Source of the DNA: Coriobacteriales bacterium
GTDB taxonomy: Bacteria; Actinomycetota; Coriobacteriia; Coriobacteriales; UBA8131
Direction of reading: 5' to 3'
Assembly: GCA_031276475.1 (NCBI GenBank)
Contig: JAISMZ010000170.1
Location: forward strand, 1-6,635
Length of the DNA: 6,635 bases
Shown here: positions 1 to 5,253 of the stretch, piece by piece
Layout: each line of letters opens with the position of its first letter
Position numbering within the stretch: the first letter of the stretch is position 1
Translations under genes and position numbers: made by a program
Notes under the pieces: model-generated
The model's input: only the letters and a program-made list of their open reading frames with translations
What the model was told of the DNA's origin: nothing
Databases searched by the model: none

Positions 1-276
1 CAAGAACGACACAGAGACGGCCTTCACCAGCACCCAGCACCCAGCCCGGGCGCAGGGTCGAATGCGAGTTCCGCAGCAGAGACAAACGCATACCTGGCCT
101 ACGCTGATGCTGCGAGGACTGTCTGAGCAGGCGACCCTGCGCCCGGGCTCGCGCGGTTCCGACTTCCGCCAGGCTCATCCCCGTACGCTCACGACTTCCG
201 CAAGGCCCAACCCCGCACACTCACAACTTCCGCAAGGCCCAACCTCGTACGCTCACAACCCGGCAAGGCACCAGCC
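1..276. other. Intergenic region downstream of pth, repeat-rich, no supported gene
   Basis: This stretch lies beyond the pth stop in the direction of the minus-strand operon. It contains a degenerate heptamer repeat (CACCAG CACCCAG CACCCAG, 25-44), then a long palindromic element (43-149), then a 32-bp tandem array (150-277). The next gene of the operon (mfd in related Gram-positive clusters) is probably outside the window. A minus-strand frame opening at a GTG at 33-31 or 27-25 runs off the edge, but it has no Shine-Dalgarno sequence and too few codons to judge. No run of T that would make an intrinsic terminator was found on either strand. Confidence 0.6.
43..149. repeat. 107-bp palindromic element with perfect 18-bp arms and a nested hairpin
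   Basis: Bases 43-60 (AGCCCGGGCGCAGGGTCG) are the exact reverse complement of 132-149. Inside the 71-base interior, CGCAGCA at 72-78 pairs perfectly with TGCTGCG at 108-114. That inner stem can extend outward to 67/120 with one bulge and one G-U pair. The outer arm also contains the self-complementary core GCCCGGGC. The result is a two-tier hairpin in either transcript. It lacks a following T-run, so it is not a textbook intrinsic terminator. It could be an extragenic palindrome or MITE-like unit, or a structure processed in the 3' end of the pth transcript. Confidence 0.75.
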
Positions 277-277
277 T
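150..277. repeat. Tandem array, about four copies of a 32-bp unit
   Basis: Units begin at 150, 182, 214 and 246, an exact 32-bp period. The middle two are best conserved (28 of 32 bases identical by eye) and share the core ACTTCCGCAAGGCCCAACC. The first matches the second at about 24 of 32 positions. The last keeps the CGTACGCTCA start but has drifted, with a compensating one-base deletion and insertion. The array begins immediately after the right arm of the palindrome and ends on the last base of the pth stop codon. There are no spacers, so it is not a CRISPR. The period is not a multiple of three, so it is not a coding repeat. Confidence 0.8.
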
Positions 278-879
278 CACCCCTTACCTGCGTCTGCGTT
301 AACACTGTTCTGCACCGCCGTAAAGCCCTGCTCAACAATCTGTTGCACCACGCCGGCCGCTGCCTGCGCGTCAACTCCTAACTCCTCCAAAGCCTGGCCA
401 GAAAGTCGCTGGAGCACAAAGCGGTCGGCGGGCATCCGTCCAGGTGGCCGCCCGATGCCCACGCGTACGCGCCGATAATCCTCGCCAACTGCCGCATTGA
501 TATCACGCAGTCCATTGTGCCCGCCGTGCCCGCCGCCGTTTTTCAGGCGCAGCAGGTGCTCGGGGATATCCAAGTCATCGTGGATGACGACGAGCACGTC
601 GGCAGGCAGGTCAAAGTGGCGCAGCAGACCCTTGACGGCCCCACCCGAGCGGTTCATATAGGTCTGCGGCTTGGCCAGGGCCACCGCTCTACCGCCCAGA
701 CGCCCAACGGCGGTAAGCGCACTGCAACGCGACTTCCAGGAGCGTACACCAGCCCGCTCGGCCAGCAGGTCGACCGTCATAAAGCCGATATTGTGGCGGG
801 TAGCAGCGTATTCTTCGCCGGGGTTACCAAGGCCGACGATGAGCAATTCAACGTCAGATTGTCTGTGAAAAAGGCTCAT
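277..879 (-). CDS. pth: Peptidyl-tRNA hydrolase
   Basis: Cytoplasmic enzyme that cleaves the ester bond of peptidyl-tRNAs released from stalled ribosomes, recycling tRNA. The 200-residue length fits the bacterial Pth family. The signature motifs are present in order: GLGNPG (16-21) with Asn19, TRHNIGF with the catalytic His29, TYMNRSG with Asn76, the HDDLD segment with Asp101, and GGHNGLRD with Asn122. These correspond to E. coli Asn10, His20, Asn68, Asp93 and Asn114, so an active enzyme is expected. It is the last operon gene visible here, about 38 bp after prs, probably read from the same message. The ATG start gives a normal N-terminus a few residues before the first strand, but no Shine-Dalgarno sequence precedes it. 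No ctc/L25 gene lies between prs and pth, unlike the Bacillus order. Confidence 0.97.
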   Translation of the reverse strand: MSLFHRQSDVELLIVGLGNPGEEYAATRHNIGFMTVDLLAERAGVRSWKSRCSALTAVGRLGGRAVALAKPQTYMNRSGGAVKGLLRHFDLPADVLVVIHDDLDIPEHLLRLKNGGGHGGHNGLRDINAAVGEDYRRVRVGIGRPPGRMPADRFVLQRLSGQALEELGVDAQAAAGVVQQIVEQGFTAVQNSVNADAGKG

Positions 880-917
880 TTGAGAATAATCAGGAGCACC
901 GGCAGCCGCTGCCTGCC

Positions 918-1925
918 TCAGAGTGCGAAATCGGGGTCGAAGAGTTCGCTGACCGAGGCCTCGTTAAAGACATTGGCGATCGCCTGGGCCAGAAGCGGAG
1001 CCACGGAGACCACCCGAATCTTGCCGGTCAGATGTTCTTCGGGCACCGGCACGGTATCGCAGACGATGACCTCCTCCACATCAGCCTTCTCGATTCTCTC
1101 ATAGGCCTGCCCAGAGAATAATCCGTGGGTGGCGCTGATAAAAACTCGCTCGGCACCCTTATCCTTAAGCGCGGTGATTCCTGCGGTTATTGAACCGCCG
1201 GTGTCGATCATATCGTCATTTAAAATACATGTTTTTCCAGAAACGTCGCCGATGACGGTAGATATTTCGGCTCGGTTGTGACTGGGGCGTGACTTGGCCA
1301 TCACCGCCAGATCGGCGTCCAGCAGGTCGGCCAGCTTCTTGGCCGCCTTGGCGCGTCCCACATCGGGCGAAACCACGCAGATATCGCTGAGGCCTTTTTG
1401 CAGGAAGTAGCTGGCAAAGATTGGCAGCGCCGTCAGGTGGTTTACGGGCTGATCAAAAAAGCCCTGGATCTGCCCCTGATGAAGATCGACGGTGATGATC
1501 CGGGTGACGCCAGCGACCGTCAGCATGTTGGCAACAAGCTTTGCGGTGATCGGCTCGCGTGCGGCCGATTTCTTGTCTTGGCGGGAATAGCCAAAGTGCG
1601 TAACCACTGCAGTAACCGAGCGCGCAGAGGCGCGTTTGGCGGCATCAGCCATGATCAGCAGCTCCATTAGCGCATCGTTCACCGAGCCCATGTTTGAAGA
1701 GGCGATAGACTGGATGATGAAGACATCCGCACCGCGCACACTTTGCTTGTAGCGGGCATATATCTCGCCATTGGCAAAGGAGTTTGTCTCAACATTGCCC
1801 AGGTCACAGCGCAGAGCACGGGTGATGTTTTGGGAAAGCTCCAAGTTGCTTCTGCCGGAGAAAACCATCAGACTCTTGGTCACCACTGACGCGCCGATAC
1901 CGCTTTCTTTAACGTCCTCACTCAT
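918..1925 (-). CDS. prs: Ribose-phosphate pyrophosphokinase (PRPP synthetase)
   Basis: Converts ribose 5-phosphate and ATP to PRPP and AMP in the cytoplasm, feeding purine, pyrimidine, histidine, tryptophan and NAD synthesis. Family landmarks are FANGEIYARY (50-59), HFGYSRQDKK (110-119) in the ATP-binding region, DLHQGQIQGFF (147-157), VSPDVGRAKAAKK (185-197), the catalytic loop KSRPSHNRAEI with Lys211 and Arg213, and the ribose-phosphate loop NDDMIDTGGSI (236-246). In that loop Asn replaces the usual Val just before the two conserved acidic residues. I chose the ATG at 1925 (335 aa) over the in-frame ATGs at 1937 and 1928. A GGAGG at 1935-1931 sits five bases before it, and it overlaps the glmU stop as TGATG. 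The protein is about 20 residues longer than E. coli Prs, mostly at the N-terminus. Confidence 0.97.
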   Translation of the reverse strand: MSEDVKESGIGASVVTKSLMVFSGRSNLELSQNITRALRCDLGNVETNSFANGEIYARYKQSVRGADVFIIQSIASSNMGSVNDALMELLIMADAAKRASARSVTAVVTHFGYSRQDKKSAAREPITAKLVANMLTVAGVTRIITVDLHQGQIQGFFDQPVNHLTALPIFASYFLQKGLSDICVVSPDVGRAKAAKKLADLLDADLAVMAKSRPSHNRAEISTVIGDVSGKTCILNDDMIDTGGSITAGITALKDKGAERVFISATHGLFSGQAYERIEKADVEEVIVCDTVPVPEEHLTGKIRVVSVAPLLAQAIANVFNEASVSELFDPDFAL

Positions 1926-1935
1926 CATTGCCTCC
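1923..1935 (-). promoter_or_regulatory. prs ribosome binding site with glmU/prs stop-start overlap
   Basis: On the minus strand GGAGG (1935-1931) is followed by five bases and ATG (1925-1923). The glmU stop TGA occupies 1927-1925, so stop and start share one base (TGATG). The Shine-Dalgarno sequence is therefore encoded within the last codons of glmU (the Trp-Arg codons, TGG AGG). This arrangement typically gives translational coupling. It argues against the upstream ATG at 1937, which would place the Shine-Dalgarno sequence inside prs. Confidence 0.8.
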
Positions 1936-3316
1936 ATTTTGTTGCAATTTGGGTCATTTTGCGTCGCGCCCAGTCACTGATCACAACCTGCTTGGCGCGC
2001 TCCAGAGCCAAGGCCCCGTCGGGCACGTCAGCAGTTATCACGCTGCCAGCGCCGGTGGTCGCGTCGGAGCCGATGGTAACGGGCGCCACGAACATCGTAT
2101 CACTGCCGATGAAGCTGCGGTCGCCAATCCTCGTGGGATTCTTGCCAGCGCCGTCAAAATTGCAGGTGATGGAACCGGCGCCGATGTTCACGTCGCTGCC
2201 CAGAACCGCATCACCAATATAGCTGAGGTGGGGAACCTTGCTGTTGGCACCGATCTCCGAGCGCTTTATCTCCACATGGGTGCCCGCCTTGGAGCCCTGG
2301 CGCATCACTGTGCCGGGGCGCAGATAGGCCCGTGGGCCCACGCTGACGCGATCTTCCAACACGCAGTCGGTAACGATGCTCTCATCCACCAGACAGTTTG
2401 CACCAACGCGGACGTTTATCAGGCGGCTGTTCGGACCGATGACGCTGCCGCTGCCCACAAAGCTGTCACCGTAGATACTGGTAGTTGGCAGTATCTCAAC
2501 ATCGCGCTGGAGCACGACATCCGGGCCGATCCAGACGCTGGTCGGGTCGTGCATCGTCACGCCGGCAAGCATATGCGCCCGATTGATGCGTCTGCGCGCC
2601 AGGGCGACGGCCTCGGCCAGTTGCACGCGGTCGTTTATCCCAAACAGCTCGTCGGGGTCGTTCAGGATCTGGAGACTGACGCGCTCACCGCGGCCTGCGA
2701 GTATCCCCACCGCGTCGGTCAGATAGTACTCGCCTTGGGCGTTGTTGGCGCTCAGGGCGCTGAGGACGCTGAGCAGGGCATCGGGGCGAAAGCAGTAGGC
2801 GCCACCGTTTACCTCAGTGATCGTGCGCTCGGCGGCAGAGGCGTCCTTTTCCTCAACAATAGCCTGCAAGTTGCCGTCCACGCTACGGATCAGCCGCCCG
2901 TAACCCTGTGGGTTGGCAGCGACAAAACCCAAAACGCAGCAGGCAGCGTCGTGCTCCTCGCGCTTTTTTACCAAAGCGGCGATCGTTGAGGGTGAGACCA
3001 ACGGCGTGTCGCCGCCAAGTACCACCAGCGAGGAAGTCGCAGGGAGCGAGGCCAGGGTCTCGCGGGCCGCAGCGACGGCGTGACCGGTGCCGCGCTGTTC
3101 GTCTTGTACCGCCAGCTGAACATCGTCGAGCAGGGCCGTGACCTGCTCACGGCCCATGCCCACAACCACGATAGTCTGCGTGCTGCCGGCTGTCCGGGCT
3201 GCGTCTACCACCCAACGAATCAGCGGTTTTCCCAGCAGTTCGTGGGCGACCTTGGGCAGATCCGACTTCATGCGCGTGCCCGCACCGGCTGCCAGAACCA
3301 AAGTTGCAAATGACAT
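1925..3316 (-). CDS. glmU: Bifunctional GlmU (GlcN-1-P acetyltransferase / GlcNAc-1-P uridyltransferase)
   Basis: Makes UDP-GlcNAc from glucosamine-1-phosphate with acetyl-CoA and UTP, the entry to peptidoglycan synthesis. The N-terminal nucleotidyltransferase (about 1-230) shows LVLAAGAGTRM (6-16) with Lys22, QDEQRGTGHAV (71-81) and GGDTPL with the metal ligand Asp103. The C-terminal left-handed beta-helix (about 250-445) has hexapeptide repeats, RPGTVMRQGSKAGTHVE, PHLSYIGD with the catalytic His at about 363 as in E. coli, and NIGAGSITCNFDG. Both halves look complete. I chose the ATG at 3316 (463 aa) because AAGGA at 3328-3324 lies seven bases upstream and the family motif starts at once. 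The longer frame from 3370 adds 18 unconserved residues and would start upstream of the inferred transcription start. First gene of the minus-strand operon. Confidence 0.97.
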   Translation of the reverse strand: MSFATLVLAAGAGTRMKSDLPKVAHELLGKPLIRWVVDAARTAGSTQTIVVVGMGREQVTALLDDVQLAVQDEQRGTGHAVAAARETLASLPATSSLVVLGGDTPLVSPSTIAALVKKREEHDAACCVLGFVAANPQGYGRLIRSVDGNLQAIVEEKDASAAERTITEVNGGAYCFRPDALLSVLSALSANNAQGEYYLTDAVGILAGRGERVSLQILNDPDELFGINDRVQLAEAVALARRRINRAHMLAGVTMHDPTSVWIGPDVVLQRDVEILPTTSIYGDSFVGSGSVIGPNSRLINVRVGANCLVDESIVTDCVLEDRVSVGPRAYLRPGTVMRQGSKAGTHVEIKRSEIGANSKVPHLSYIGDAVLGSDVNIGAGSITCNFDGAGKNPTRIGDRSFIGSDTMFVAPVTIGSDATTGAGSVITADVPDGALALERAKQVVISDWARRKMTQIATKWRQ

Positions 3317-3345
3317 TAACACATCCTTCGTATCGGTTTTATTGT

Positions 3346-3365
3346 GTCGCTTTGAAGGTAGCGAC
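3346..3365 (-). promoter_or_regulatory. Small hairpin in the glmU 5' leader
   Basis: GTCGCT (3346-3351) and AGCGAC (3360-3365) are exact reverse complements separated by eight bases. Given the candidate promoter at 3369-3377, the hairpin would sit at or within a few bases of the transcript 5' end, roughly 30 bases before the glmU start codon. A plausible role is a 5'-protecting stem. No riboswitch family was recognised here. Confidence 0.4.
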
Positions 3366-3368
3366 TCC

Positions 3369-3377
3369 ATTATCGCA
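3369..3377 (-). promoter_or_regulatory. Candidate extended -10 promoter for glmU-prs-pth
   Basis: Minus-strand TGCGATAAT (3377-3369) matches an extended -10 element (TGnTATAAT) except for G at the first position of the hexamer. No good -35 hexamer stands 16-18 bases upstream (TCGCCC or TTTCGC at best). The predicted start near 3362 would give a leader of about 45 bases before the ATG at 3316, which contains a good Shine-Dalgarno sequence. Position and orientation are right; the activity is inferred. Confidence 0.4.
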
Positions 3378-3497
3378 GATTCATCGGCTCAGGGCGAAAC
3401 GGGCGTCGCCAGGAGGCGGGCGAAAAAACGCGCATCAAAGATGAGCTAAAAAGGGCGGCAGATGGAATAAATCGCAGGGAAACTACGAAATCGACAT

Positions 3498-3525
3498 TTG
3501 CACAGCAGTCGCTTTGTGTTATCTT
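3498..3525 (+). promoter_or_regulatory. Candidate promoter for the L,D-transpeptidase unit
   Basis: TTGCAC (3498-3503) and TATCTT (3520-3525) are separated by 16 bases and resemble -35 and -10 hexamers of the housekeeping sigma factor. TG at 3517-3518 makes the -10 an extended one (TGTTATCTT). The predicted start near 3532 leaves a leader of about 80 bases to the leader ORF and about 124 to the transpeptidase ATG. The -10 neighbourhood resembles that of the promoter at 5209-5217. Confidence 0.55.
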
Positions 3526-3543
3526 GTAAGACAGTTGATTTTT

Positions 3544-3563
3544 CCGCCGGCAATTACCGGCGG
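3544..3563 (+). promoter_or_regulatory. Stable GC hairpin in the transpeptidase 5' leader
   Basis: CCGCCGG (3544-3550) and CCGGCGG (3557-3563) form a perfect 7-bp, all-GC stem around the loop CAATTA. It would begin about 12 bases into the transcript from the promoter at 3498-3525. A T-run lies on its 5' side and none follows it on the plus strand, so it does not look like an attenuator in that direction. It may stabilise the message 5' end or be a protein-binding palindrome. Confidence 0.6.
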
Positions 3564-3611
3564 TTACTCTAAACAAGGCATCCACCGCAGGCGCGGCCAG
3601 GGAGGAAAGTT

Positions 3612-3659
3612 GTGAAAAGGGCAAGAAGTTGCGCGATGGCAAGGCCGGGCAGGCCATGA
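3612..3659 (+). CDS. Candidate 15-codon leader peptide ORF upstream of the L,D-transpeptidase
   Basis: A GTG at 3612 follows the strongest ribosome binding site in this part of the window, GGAGG at 3601-3605, with six bases between. It opens a frame of 15 codons (MKRARSCAMARPGRP) ending in TGA at 3657-3659. That stop overlaps the ATG of the transpeptidase as ATGA, the usual geometry for translational reinitiation. All four arginines use AGG or AGA, codons that look uncommon in the neighbouring genes, which favour CGC. The peptide is unlike any protein I know, so its role would be in translation control rather than as a product. Alternatives are that the site drives a slightly different transpeptidase start, or that a base has been lost or gained and this is really the N-terminus of the transpeptidase. 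Confidence 0.4.
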   Translation: MKRARSCAMARPGRP

Positions 3660-5107
3660 GCGAGGCCGTCGCCACCAAAAAGACGCATAAGCTGAGGTGG
3701 CTGTGGATAAGCCTGGCTGCGATCATCGGCGTTGTACTGGCGGCCTATGTTGGCCTGGCGATCTTCTTTCATTACCACTATGGCTTTAATACGGTGATTG
3801 ACGGTAGCGATGTCTCGCTCAAACAGCCCTCAGATGCGCACCGGGCCATCGAGGCACACGTAGCCGACTACTCGTTGCAGGTCAAGGCGCGGCAAAATGC
3901 CCCGGTCATCCTCACCGGCACACAGATCGACCTGAACTATGTTGCCGATACGCAGGCCGACGATATTTTATCCTCACAGAACATTTTTGCCTGGCCCGCA
4001 CGCCTGTTTGAGCCACAGCAGCCCTACCGCACTGACGCCAGCATCTCCTTTGACGAACAGCGCTTAAAGGCGGTGATTGCCAACTGGCCGTTTCTCGACC
4101 AGAAAAACATGAAAGCGCCGGTGGACGCCACGATGGCGTTTCAAGCGCCCAATTATGTAGTGGTAGGGGAGGATCCCGGTACCACCTTAGATCCGGATAA
4201 GGTCTTCTCCGCCCTGGTCGTGTCAATCAACGCCTTGCAAAGCGACCTCGATCTGGAAGCTGTCGACTGCTATAAGCAACCCGCTGTGCGCAATGACAAT
4301 CCTGAACTGCTGCAACAGATTGACCTCTACAACCGCTATGTGCCCTTCTCCATTACCTATCTCTTTGGCGAGGAGAAAGAGGTGCTCGACGGACGCGTTG
4401 CCATCAACTGGGTGGACACTTCGGTTGAGCCGACGGGCGAGTTAAACTACGATGCCGTTGCAGCCTGGGTGGCCGATTACGCTGCTCGCCACGACACGGT
4501 GGGCAAGGAGCGCAAGATAACCAATGGCTTTGGCGAGGAGAAGATCGTCAATGGCGATGTTGGCTGGGACTATTGGTATGGTGGCTCCTACGGCTGGCTG
4601 ATAGATCAGGCCGCCGAGATCGAAGCCATCCTGGCGGCCGTCCACAACCATCTTGGTGAGGAGCGCGAGCCGTATTACCTGCAACGCGCCGCCTCCCACG
4701 GACCTCAGGACTGGGGTGATACCTACCTGGAATTAGATATTTCGGCGCAGCATATGTGGTTTTTTAAAAATGGTGAATTAGTCGTTGAATCCGATGTTGT
4801 TTCTGGCCAGCCGATCAACGGCCGCGATACGCCCACCGGTGTCTTCTTTGTGATACATAAAGGCAGTCCCCAACGAATGAAGAGTGACGGTTGGGCTGGC
4901 GTAGCGCCCTATGACGAAACTGCTAATTATTTCGTTGGATTTACGACAGCGGGTCACGGTTTTCACGACGGTCTTTGGCGCAATGCTTTTGGCGGCAGCA
5001 TCTGGACCTATAACGGCTCGCACGGTTGCATCAACATGCCGCTGGCGCCCGCCGAAACCCTGTATAAGAATATCGAATACGATACGCCGGTTGTGACGCA
5101 TATGTAA
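3656..5107 (+). CDS. Membrane-anchored YkuD L,D-transpeptidase with PG_binding_4-like regions
   Basis: Probably forms 3-3 cross-links, or attaches groups, on peptidoglycan tetrapeptide stems outside the membrane. From the ATG (483 aa), a short basic N-terminus (KKTHKLR) precedes one hydrophobic segment at about 15-38, giving an N-in, C-out protein with no cleavage site evident. Residues about 45-340 resemble two PG_binding_4 regions (FNTVIDGSDVSL near 44-55; EVLDGRVAINW and GWLIDQAAE later). The YkuD domain starts near 360 (TYLELDISAQHMWFF) and contains HGFHD (434-438) and SHGCIN with the catalytic Cys458 (codon 5027-5029), so it looks active. The in-frame TTG at 3629, after AAAAGGG, would add nine residues. 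I prefer the ATG because its position overlaps the leader ORF stop. A Trp/Tyr-rich insertion (GWDYWYGGSYGW) precedes the end of the second region. Confidence 0.93.
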   Translation: MSEAVATKKTHKLRWLWISLAAIIGVVLAAYVGLAIFFHYHYGFNTVIDGSDVSLKQPSDAHRAIEAHVADYSLQVKARQNAPVILTGTQIDLNYVADTQADDILSSQNIFAWPARLFEPQQPYRTDASISFDEQRLKAVIANWPFLDQKNMKAPVDATMAFQAPNYVVVGEDPGTTLDPDKVFSALVVSINALQSDLDLEAVDCYKQPAVRNDNPELLQQIDLYNRYVPFSITYLFGEEKEVLDGRVAINWVDTSVEPTGELNYDAVAAWVADYAARHDTVGKERKITNGFGEEKIVNGDVGWDYWYGGSYGWLIDQAAEIEAILAAVHNHLGEEREPYYLQRAASHGPQDWGDTYLELDISAQHMWFFKNGELVVESDVVSGQPINGRDTPTGVFFVIHKGSPQRMKSDGWAGVAPYDETANYFVGFTTAGHGFHDGLWRNAFGGSIWTYNGSHGCINMPLAPAETLYKNIEYDTPVVTHM

Positions 5108-5253
5108 GCCTCTGTGAAGCTCGACCACAGGTTTTGCTCACGGTTTGTCCGCTCGCGCCCGCCCTCGCTCGCCGGGCCTTGTCCGTCCAAGCTGCAACAA
5201 TCGTATTTTGTTATACTTACGGTTTACTGCCCAAAGAAGAAAGCAGGTTTTAC
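5108..5253 (+). other. Intergenic region between the transpeptidase and lipoprotein genes
   Basis: About 146 bases. After the transpeptidase stop there is a weak hairpin, CTGTG (5112-5116) with CACAG (5126-5130), followed by GTTTTG. A second weak GC stem is formed by GCCCG (5157-5161) and CGGGC (5173-5177). Neither is a convincing intrinsic terminator. A promoter follows at 5209-5217, so the lipoprotein gene probably has its own start even if some readthrough occurs. Confidence 0.5.
5209..5217 (+). promoter_or_regulatory. Extended -10 promoter for the SurA/FKBP lipoprotein gene
   Basis: TGTTATACT is an extended -10 (TGn followed by TATACT, 5 of 6 matches to TATAAT). No clear -35 lies at the standard spacing, which is common for extended -10 promoters. 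The predicted start near 5224 gives a leader of about 30 bases containing the purine-rich ribosome binding site AGCAGG (5242-5247), six bases before the ATG at 5254. Confidence 0.6.

Larger units (their letters stand above)
3317..3611. other. Divergent control region between glmU and the L,D-transpeptidase gene
   Basis: About 295 bases separate the glmU start from the first start codon of the rightward unit. The region holds a minus-strand extended -10 (3369-3377), a hairpin in the glmU leader (3346-3365), a plus-strand promoter (3498-3525), a hairpin in the rightward leader (3544-3563) and a Shine-Dalgarno sequence at 3601-3605. Between 3378 and 3497 I see only GC-rich sequence with short imperfect dyads and no recognisable operator. 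Confidence 0.6.

Noticed and set aside
1..33. Start of the next minus-strand operon gene (possibly mfd) from GTG at 33-31 or 27-25
   Set aside because: Only 9-11 codons are visible, there is no convincing ribosome binding site, and the residues match no family start I recognise.
150..277. CRISPR array
   Set aside because: Repeats are directly adjacent with no unique spacers, and no cas gene is present.
62..478. Plus-strand 138-codon frame starting in the spacer
   Set aside because: It crosses the palindrome and the tandem repeats and then runs antisense to pth. The 32-bp period breaks any coding repeat, and the product is a low-complexity Pro/Thr/Ser/Arg sequence.
517..1104. A 195-codon plus-strand frame across pth and prs
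   Set aside because: It is antisense to two confidently assigned genes and spans their junction, with no motif or ribosome binding site.
1928..2989. A 353-codon plus-strand open frame antisense to glmU
   Set aside because: It lies wholly inside glmU, whose two domains and catalytic residues are intact. Its product is low-complexity and rich in Ala, Val, His and Gly, with no recognised motif. Long antisense frames are common opposite GC-rich genes.
3544..3563. Intrinsic terminator
   Set aside because: The hairpin is strong, but on the plus strand it is followed by TTACTCT rather than a T-run, and on the minus strand by AAAAA. It also sits upstream of both gene starts rather than after a gene.
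3612..3631. Programmed -1 frameshift from the leader ORF into the transpeptidase at AAAAGGG
   Set aside because: The run A AAA GGG is not in the register needed for slippage from the leader frame, and the ATGA overlap gives a simpler explanation.
3370..3726. Minus-strand 118-codon frame with a signal-peptide-like hydrophobic start
   Set aside because: The hydrophobic stretch is the antisense of the transpeptidase N-terminal region, and the frame runs through the promoter and hairpin of the control region. It has no homology I can recognise.
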